Origin: Fistularia commersonii
Taxonomy: Eukaryota; Chordata; Actinopteri; Syngnathiformes; Fistulariidae
Assembly: GCA_037954325.1 (NCBI GenBank)
Contig: JBBMNZ010000006.1
Coordinates: 3,938,501 to 4,002,500 of the forward strand
DNA: 64,000 nucleotides
Reading direction: 5' to 3'
Under the pieces are notes generated by a model. That model ran no database searches. It worked only from the letters and a program-made list of their open reading frames with translations, and was not told the DNA's origin. The translations under genes were made by a program, and so were the position numbers. Positions within the stretch are counted from its first letter, which is position 1; every line of letters starts with the position of its first letter. This document shows positions 56,760 to 64,000 of the stretch, piece after piece.

Positions 56760-56990
56760 TACAGGTAGGGGGACACTGGGGGACGCTGCGAGCATACACT
56801 GAAGCGAGAGGGAAGCCAGGTCAGGGAAAGTAGGCTAGGCGGAAGACGCGAGCGTCCACCAAAGGGACAGTGAAATGCTGTGGTGGACGGGCAGTAAAGC
56901 AGAAGGTGATAGCACAAACTGAAGGGAGAGGGAAGCCCGTTCGGGGACGGAAGGCCAAACGGAAGGCGATAGCACACACAGACGAACCAA
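56760..56990. repeat. 60-bp tandem repeat, four copies
   Basis: GGACGCTGCGAGCATACACT, GGAAGACGCGAGCGTCCACC, AGAAGGTGATAGCACAAACT and GGAAGGCGATAGCACACACA start at 56781, 56841, 56901 and 56961: an exact 60-bp period. ACTGAAGSGAGAGGGAAGCC is best kept in units 1 and 3, which hints at a 120-bp higher-order unit. Confidence 0.85.
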
Positions 56991-57489
56991 TCCTGGTCAG
57001 CACAGGGTGCCAGGTGAGAGCTAGGGAACTAGGGAAATGAGTGAATAGTGAGAGATGGCTCGTGAGACAAAGGGAAATCTGTCAATGAATCTGCAACCAA
57101 TGAGACTCAACACACCGGCTTCTAAGCCTTCACTGATTGCTGGTAACCAGGGCTACTCTCAACTTACAGCATTCGAGCCCAACCGTGACACAAGGACTGT
57201 ATCTCTTAATGTTGGTAAGGTGATTAAAAATATCATCAACTACTAGTGAGGAGGTTGTAGATGCTGCAGATGCTGAGGTTGTAGATTATCTGTACTATAG
57301 TTTGTTAAGCATGTCAATGGCGTGGCAAATTAAATACAATGGTAAAAATAACGCTACTTGATTTAGTTTGTAAGCTTACGTAAATCACCGATGGAGGGGG
57401 GCACCATGTGAAATGTCACCTAGGGTGCCACATTGAATAGACCGTGGAAAGTCCTGGAAGCTTTGTATTGTTCCAAATTGCCATTAAAC

Positions 57490-57960
57490 CCTAAGTCCAA
57501 AACACATCCATCCATCACAACACATCCACTATCTGGCCTTTTTCCAGAGTTGGGATCAGCTTGTCATCCAGCTTTTCCTTAGGCGTCCCCAGTCAAGTCA
57601 TGAGACAGAGTACCTCCAGAGTGCCCTTGGTATTCCCCAAGGGTCTCCTCCCGGTGGGACATACCCGGTGTCCCTCACTGGGGGGCAAGCATTCAGGAGG
57701 CCTCCTGAGTCAGATTTCTGAGCCATCTCCTCTGGGTCTTTGAAATGTTGAGTACCAGTGACTCAACTCTGAAGCCCTCTGGATGACTTAATATCTCACC
57801 CTATCTTTAAAGGAATGCTTGGGTAGGAAACTTATTTTGGCCGCTTGTATCTGTCATGTGATAAATCAAGAGTCCTGCCTTTTGGCTCATTTTTCCCCAC
57901 TACAGACAGATGCAGAGTTCACATCACTGAGTTTCTTCTTAGTCAACGGTCAGTTATGGT
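57490..57960. mobile_element. Dispersed LINE-associated repeat, degenerate
   Basis: GTACCTCCAGAGTGCCCTTG, CAAGGGTCTCCTCCCGGTGG, GACATACCCGGTGTCCCTCA and ATATCTCACCCTATCTTTAA follow the order of a very common fish repeat (tagtccctccagcgtgtcct ... cctcctcccggtgggac ... atctcaccctatctctaagg). The class is not certain to me; it is often found with RTE-type LINEs. Confidence 0.55.
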
Positions 57961-58109
57961 CATGGTTAGTCTACATCACTGCTGTCACCACCCGTTGATC
58001 TCCCCCTCCATTTATCCATTTTCTGAGTCCAAAAAACAAACTCCCCAAAACATTTTAAACTCCAGATTGGATGAATAAACAATGGCGTTTGTGGACAGAG
58101 GTATCGTGT

Positions 58110-58290
58110 ATGGTCGGATGTGGTTGGTATGGTTAGTCTGCTTGGTAAGGTTGATGTGGTCGATATGGTTTTGGGGCCGGGATGATAGGTACAGTTGCTA
58201 AGGTCGGTACTGTCGGTAAGATCGGTATGGTTGGTAAGGTAGGTATGGTCAGTTTAGTACGATCAGTAAGGTCGATAAGGTGGGAAAGTT
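58110..58290. repeat. Minisatellite of GGTAAGGTCGGTATGGTT-type units
   Basis: Degenerate repeats of GGTATGGTT, GGTAAGGT and GGTACTGTC with a basic period of 9-10 bp (18-20 bp higher order). Confidence 0.8.
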
Positions 58291-58299
58291 TCCGACTGA

Positions 58300-59194
58300 C
58301 AGTCGGTATGTTCGGAATGACCCCGTCTGTTTGAGACCGATTCATCTGTGCGCCTCTCGTGTCGCCTTCAAAAACCCAAATTTCTTTTCCCTTTTTTCCA
58401 GCTTTATGTTGCCCTAGGAAAACATAAAGAGTTGAATTGAATGCAGGGTGATCTGTTTTACTTATCAATGTAGTCTCGGATGAAAAAAGTAGGTCAGGGT
58501 ACTTAACGTTTTACCAGGTAAATTAGGGAAATTCCTGCGCCCGAAGGGTTGTCATGGCGGCGGGGGATAGGGAGAGTGAGGAGATGAGGTAAGGCAGTAA
58601 ATGGCGAGAGGGTTCAAATGAAGAACCGGAGGGAGGATGGAGATTGTTGAGTAACAGAAATGGAAATGGTCTCCCAACTGAGCAGCTATCTAGGCGGCTT
58701 AGCATGTACTAGTAGTCATCCTCTTCAACCCCCGCTTGCCCCCTCCACGCACTCATAGATTCAGTTTACTCATGCGCTCTGACATTCAGCCCCGTTCCAC
58801 ATTCTCACATCTGCTCCCTCCGGGTGCGAGGCATTCACAGACATTGGGATCCCAATGTGACCCAACAGTGACCAAAATTAACCTCTTTGGGAAATTGGAT
58901 ATTACGAGTAGAAAATGTTAGGAAGTTTTTTGGGACACAATGAAGTTATTGACAAAAAAAGAAAATCCATAAAGTTGTTGATAAATGGTCACGTTTGTAA
59001 CCGGATGATATCGGGTAGGTTAGCAGTTTGACGAGTTCTTTTGTGGGTCATTTCTCAAACTGTCAACTGAAGTGATTTCTTACTGATCATATAAAGTTGA
59101 AATAAAGGATAAAAAATCTGCCTTTCGGGAATAAAGTAAAATAACTGGAGAATGTATGAGGAATCTATAAAGAACTCCTTTCATGTGTGTGTAT

Positions 59195-59247
<53 letters not shown>

Positions 59248-59568
59248 TGTGTTTGTGTGTGAACACGGGGTGAGATGACTTACCATTAAACAAATCCTCG
59301 CACCCACTGTGAGTTTAGTTTCCCATCTCCAAAATGATGATATCATATTTGAGTGATCCTCAAGCGATGCCGTGGAAAAATGCACAGTGTGTGTGTAGTG
59401 TGTGTGTGCGTGTGTATGTGTGTATGTGTGTGAGTGTGTGCGTGCAAGCGTGCGCGTGTGTGTGTGTGTGTACATGCGTGTGTGTGGACGCGTGCGGGCG
59501 TATGTGAGTCAGCTGAACAGATGTCAATGACGACTGTTCGAAAAAACCCTTAAAGGGGCAAGACCTTT

Positions 59569-59618
<50 letters not shown>

Positions 59619-60330
59619 ACACACACACAAGCACACACACACACACAATGGCTAATAGACCAATCAAATCCCTGCACTTTTTGAATCAATTTACATCCTT
59701 AGTGTTACTTCCATGCCAAAACCCCCCCAAAAAACATGAAAACCCCTGAAACAGTGTGATTCAACGGCACCCTCAGGTGACAGAGATGTTTTTCTTTGTT
59801 GCGGAGTCCCCAAGGCGCACGTTTTCAGTAGAATGACACACACGGAAGACATTATGGAGGCTTCGCTTGTTTCGGTGTAAACAAACGGTAACAACGGGGG
59901 ATTCAGCCGTAGTGCCACGACATCCGCGAAAGACTGTCTGGACACCCGTCTGAAAGATTCCGACTCATTTACTTTAATGAATCAGCAGCGGGGGAAGGAT
60001 TTTTCCAGTAAATCATCAACCTGAATGCATACCCAGACACACACACACAAAACAATGAAAAAAGGGGGAGCTGGACCTTTTGCAAACAAGCAATTGGTGA
60101 ATTATGAGAGATAGTACGTGAAATTTAAAACCCTTAGGGATTTAAATCTTTTTTAAAAAAGATTTTGTCCCCGCTGAGCAGATGTTGTTTTGAATTAACA
60201 GAAAATTTGGGATAGTAAAAAAAGGAGTCATAAAATGTTGATTTTGAGTTTCATGATGGCTTGCATATGGCTGCATAAGAGGGGGTGCAGTGGAAATAAT
60301 CCTAGAAATGATGTACAGACAATTTTATTC
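58300..60330. other. Unique DNA with two large CA/TG blocks, no gene seen
   Basis: TG blocks at about 59184-59260 and 59387-59480, and a CA block at about 59573-59647. No exon was recognised. Confidence 0.55.
59573..59647. repeat. (CA)n microsatellite, interrupted
   Basis: A 75-nt CA-dominated run with CG and AAG interruptions. Confidence 0.95.
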
Positions 60331-60339
60331 ATTAATTTA

Positions 60340-60450
60340 TTCATTCATTCATTCGTTATCTGTACCTCTAATTCTACAGTCAAGGGTTGGGGTTCCGGCT
60401 AGAGCCTATCCAAGCTGCCACTGGGCAAGAGGCAGGGTATACATGATCAC
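60340..60450 (+). repeat. 5' part of the dispersed teleost repeat
   Basis: TTCATTCATTCATTCGTTAT, GGGGTTCCGGCTAGAGCCTA and TCCAAGCTGCCACTGGGCAA, GAGGCAGGGTATAC. This is the element's start, ahead of the module seen at 3136 and 61.9-62.1 kb. Confidence 0.65.
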
Positions 60451-60844
60451 AAAAAGAAAAAAATAGAAATAAAAAACATGTGTGTCGGTGTATATATACA
60501 CATATTTACATATTTTTGAGAAAAAAATTGGAAAAAGAAAAATATATTTATTTTGCCATTTTTTTCATTTTCAAAAAAGTGTTAAGATATATGTATATAT
60601 ATTTTCTTTTTTCTATTTTAATATTTTTAAAGATATATATACATTTATATATATATATATGCCAATTATATATAACAGATAGACTGAGTGTAATATAAAG
60701 ATCAGCAGGAGGAAAGATCCTCATTTTTTAAAATAACAAAATGTTGATGCACATCATAACAGGAAAGATGGACTGCCTGGCTTTCTCTGTCTAGATAATT
60801 ATGTTTTTGTTTAATTTATTTTTTGGTTATCCCATCTTTATGGA

Positions 60845-61875
60845 TAGATAAATGGTTAAATGGATAGATGGATGGATGGATGCATGGATGGAAAGATGGA
60901 TGGACTGAGGGATGTTCTCTCTGTGTTTGCATGGGTTTCCTCCGAGTTCTCCGGTTTCCTCCAACACAATTGTCCTCCAAAAGTTCCTCAGCCCAATCCT
61001 CTACAACCTGTTCCCCAACGATTGTGTCGCTTCCCATGAGAACAACATCATCCTGAAGTTCGCAGATGAGACTGCAGTGATGGGATGCGATAATGGGGGA
61101 AATGACAGAGCCTACAGGATTCGAGGTCTCCAGTCTGGTGTCATGATGTGAGGATAACATCCTTGCCCTCAACACAGGCACCTGGTTCCTCAACACCATG
61201 CAGACGGTCAGGAGGGCTCCACAGCGGCTTTACTTCCTGCGGAGGCTGAGGAGGTTTGGCGTGATGCCGAAGATCCTCGTTCAGAGCATCCTGACCAGCT
61301 GCATCACTGTGTGGTATGGCTGCACCACTGCTCTGGACTGCAGAGGCCTGCAGTGTGTGGTCAAGACTGCAGAGAGGATCATCAGAACCCCGCTGCCTTC
61401 TCTGCAGAGCATCTACCGTCACAGAGTCCATCGGAGAGCTGCATCCATCAGCCACCCTCAACACGGACAGTTCACAATCTCCGGCCGGAGGTACAGGAGT
61501 ATAAAATGTAAAACGACACAACTAAAGAGCTCTTTCTACCCGACTGCCATCAGACTGTTAAACAGCTGGCACTCATTCTTCTTTTTCTGCTCTTTATATG
61601 CAGCACAGTCAGTGCTGCACACATCAGCACATATAACTACTACCCATTTAAAATTGCACATACACGTTATGAGTTGCACACCAAGCTAAACTCAAATGTA
61701 TTATTACACTGCAAACACTGTTCATATTTATGTTAATGTTTTCTACCATTATTTCTTATCAATGCATTTCCAAAAGCACTGCGGAAAGCAAAATAGGAAT
61801 TTCACAGTAAATAGAAACATGTTTCTACACTGTACGTGTGACAATAAACGCTTTGAATCTCTTTGAATATTCCAG
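60845..61875 (+). mobile_element. L2-clade LINE, 3' part with broken reverse transcriptase
   Basis: A (GGAT)n stretch (60868-60905) and a 55-bp minus-strand piece of the dispersed repeat (60908-60966, GTTCTCCGGTTTCCTCCAAC) precede an RT remnant: LSPILYNLFPNDCVASHENN, IILKFADETAVMG. The canonical FADD reads FADE here. The frame then breaks, and an intact stretch MQTVRRAPQRLYFLRRLRRF, GVMPKILVQSILTSCITVWY, ERIIRTPLPSLQSIYRHRVH follows (61198-61560). The element ends with a 3' UTR, GTGACAATAAACGCTTTGAA and TCTCTTTGAA. The region between FADE and the C-terminal stretch is deleted. Non-autonomous. Confidence 0.8.
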
Positions 61876-61919
61876 GTTAACTAGAGATCATCCACTGCCC
61901 AGATGTGTCAGTGAGAGGA

Positions 61920-62155
61920 GGAATGGTCGTATGTTTATATACAGTATGTCTGTGTGAATGAATGAGTGAATGGTTGTATATCTTGAAATTGTGAAAAAAA
62001 ATAATGAATGGTTGTACGTCTCCATATGTGGCCGTGTGATCCAGGTGCTCCAGGGTGTTTCCTGCCTTTCGGCCAATGACAGCTGGTATAGATGCCATTC
62101 CCCTCCTTCGAACTGCAGCAAAAGATAGGAACTAAATACTGAATGAATGAATGAC
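61920..62155 (-). repeat. Dispersed teleost repeat, 5' half, minus strand
   Basis: Read on the minus strand: TACCAGCTGTCATTGGCCGA, AAGGCAGGAAACACCCTGGA, ACACGGCCACATATGGAGAC, GTACAACCATTCATTATT, then ladder units. This copy shows the 5' module and the ladder in one piece and so links the separate fragments elsewhere in the window. Confidence 0.7.
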
Positions 62156-62235
62156 CATCAGAGTAGCATGGACAAATCAGACACTGCATTGAACATAAGA
62201 CTGGATCAAATGTCTATGCAATAGGAAATAACGGA

Positions 62236-62243
62236 CACACGCA

Positions 62244-62282
<39 letters not shown>
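62236..62282. repeat. (CA)n microsatellite
   Basis: CA run of about 37 pure nt with an interrupted left end. Confidence 0.95.
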
Positions 62283-62284
<2 letters not shown>

Positions 62285-62354
62285 TTCAGAACAATTAACT
62301 TTAGAAAAAGTTTGGCATCTATGGTTAATGAGGTGATCACTGCTGCTCCCCATC

Positions 62355-62416
62355 CCTCTCTCACCTCCTCTCTCTCTCTCTCTCTTTCTCTCTTTCTCTC
62401 TTTCTCTCTCTCTCTG
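62355..62416. repeat. (CT)n polypyrimidine tract
   Basis: CTCT with TTTCTC interruptions; the minus strand is a GA tract. Confidence 0.9.
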
Positions 62417-62419
62417 TCA

Positions 62420-63170
62420 GCCAGATCAGCGGCTGGAAACCAGAGCTGAGCAAATGTGATAATTGGTCCCATGTGGTTCTTCAGGAGTGTTTTCCCTCTG
62501 CGTGCAAAGTGTGTGTTCAAGGTTTTGTTTGTTTGTCTGCCTTTTTTTGGAATTTACTTTTCCTGTTTATTTGTTTTTTTGTTTTTCAGAAATGCTTGAA
62601 TGCACGGTAACCTGAGTACAGGAACAAAAGGATAGAGGGAAGAGTATTTGTTTGTATTGGGATGACATTCATATTATAATTTCATATGTACTTCACCCAA
62701 ATTACCATTCCTATGAAGGTTTCTGAAAAAAATTTGATCAAATAAAAAAAAAAAAAATCAGAACTGGTGAATGAAATGAAAACAAAAATGGTGTTCTTCT
62801 CGCTGTGGAATGTAAATAGGCGTGAAAATAATAAAAATGCAGAAAAAGGCACTTGAAGGCCTAACCTCGCTTTTAGCCTGTTTAAGAGGGGTAAAACAAC
62901 CAAAAAAAATCGCATTTCCTCCTGACATCCCCTAATTGATCAGTGACCCCCCTCAGGGAGCCGGGGACTGATGGATACTGATGGATATACGACTCAAAGG
63001 GGGCCGGGTAGTTCCAGTAACGGTCGTCCCAGTAACGGTCGTCCCAGTAACGACGGCCAACGTCGCTTACGATCCTCTGCTCAGGATTACGACATGCCAC
63101 TTGTGCAACATTTACGACGTGACTGCTTAAGTCAGGGCATCAGAAGACACACTCTCAGCACGTGCGCATG

Positions 63171-63203
<33 letters not shown>

Positions 63204-63370
63204 TAGCATAAACGACGTTAAGGCTTATGAGGTGACGAGCAGGTTTTACGATTGGGGTCTGCGTTTATCCGACCTAACGAGGAAACAATGGGGTGACACA
63301 CTTACTGTATATAATATGAGAGGAACATTAACAACTGCACCTATTGTAAAACTCGGGTGTGTGTCTGTGT
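62420..63370. other. Unique DNA, no gene seen
   Basis: Contains three short tandem GTAACGGTCGTCCCA units at about 63015-63055 and a (GT)n at 63176-63202. No exon was recognised. Confidence 0.5.
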
Positions 63371-63379
63371 TTGTGTGTT

Positions 63380-63397
63380 AGAGAGAGAGAGAGAGAG

Positions 63398-63470
<73 letters not shown>
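63380..63470. repeat. Compound (GA)n-(GT)n-(GA)n microsatellite
   Basis: About 21 nt of AG, 50 nt of GT and 20 nt of GA, in this order without a spacer. Confidence 0.97.
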
Positions 63471-63471
<1 letters not shown>

Positions 63472-63479
63472 GGAGACGT

Positions 63480-64000
63480 TTTAGACTACATTAAGGCCAA
63501 ATGAGTGTTAACTAACAGAGGTACAAGCTGTTCGTTTAACGCTGGCATTTGTGTAACCAATGGCCTCGGGGCTGAGCAACGCACAGACACACACACGCAC
63601 ACCCACCCACACACACACACACGCACACTCAGTTAATTTAATAAGGCTGCAAAACTCAACAAATTTTGATCAGTGATGCCGAAATACCAGATGTTTTAAC
63701 ATGATAACCAGGTCTCGCAACAACCTGCAAAAAACAACTCGAGTTCATCACCAAAAAGATTGTAATGACTCCGGCGGCGAAGAATTCTCTCAGAGGAATT
63801 GAAAGAAGGAAGCTAAGCTCAGATAAAAATGCGGGAAAATATGCTGTATTTGCCCAAGTCGCTCAACATCCCAAATGCCTCCAGATTACAGAAGAATCCG
63901 GATGCAAAAGCAAAGAGTTTATCAGATGCAAAGAGTACATTGTGCGTTACCAAAAATTGAGAGTTGGTCCATTGAGGACCAAGTGCATAGAGAGGAAAAA
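63480..64000. other. Unique DNA to the right window edge, no gene seen
   Basis: Short CA tracts at about 63588-63630, otherwise unremarkable sequence. Confidence 0.5.

Overview
The window looks like nuclear DNA of a teleost fish. Three things show this: vertebrate GT-AG exons of a RUNX transcription factor with a fish-type N-terminus, very dense (CA)n/(TG)n microsatellites, and remnants of transposon families common in fish (RTE and L2 LINEs, Tc1/mariner, pogo/Tigger). The species cannot be fixed from the sequence. There are no prokaryotic genes, operons or CRISPR arrays, and I recognise no intact RNA gene.

One gene is clear: runx1, on the minus strand, entering at about 13.8 kb and running off the left edge. 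Its six coding pieces are 13803-13776 (first coding exon), 11989-11838 and 11764-11654 (together equal to one mammalian exon, here split by a 73-nt intron), 8378-8222, 2975-2871, and the first 43 nt of the next exon (43-1). Reading frame and splice phase hold across every junction. They encode the N-terminus, the complete Runt DNA-binding/CBF-beta-binding domain and the start of the linker. The transactivation region and VWRPY tail lie outside the window. A GC-rich segment at about 13.8-14.4 kb, with two CCAAT boxes, an octamer and a GC box, is the likely proximal (P2) promoter.

The remaining ~49.5 kb (14.4-64 kb) lies upstream of that promoter. It is probably the interval between the distal and proximal runx1 promoters, or intergenic DNA. 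I found no distal first exon and no second intact gene. The region is mostly unique AT-rich DNA broken up by repeats: a ~75-80-bp array (22.0-22.75 kb); a ~47-bp array grown inside a dispersed repeat (24.3-25.6 kb); an array of palindromic ATTGTACAAT units (29.1-30.3 kb); (TTCTTA)n-tailed LINE ends (20.5, 37.9, 41.1 kb); an internally deleted RTE LINE (42.2-44.3 kb); a Tc1 remnant (47.3-47.8 kb); a pogo/Tigger remnant (50.75-51.5 kb); a split ~153-169-bp array (54.2-55.8 kb); a 60-bp array (56.8-57.0 kb); and an L2 LINE 3' part (60.9-61.9 kb). A degraded THAP-like fragment sits at 35.2 kb.

The most notable observations concern runx1 itself: the extra 73-nt intron in the Runt-coding exon, and long (CA)n tracts that begin 8-10 nt downstream of the donor sites of the next two Runt exons. 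I see no convincing undescribed multi-gene system.
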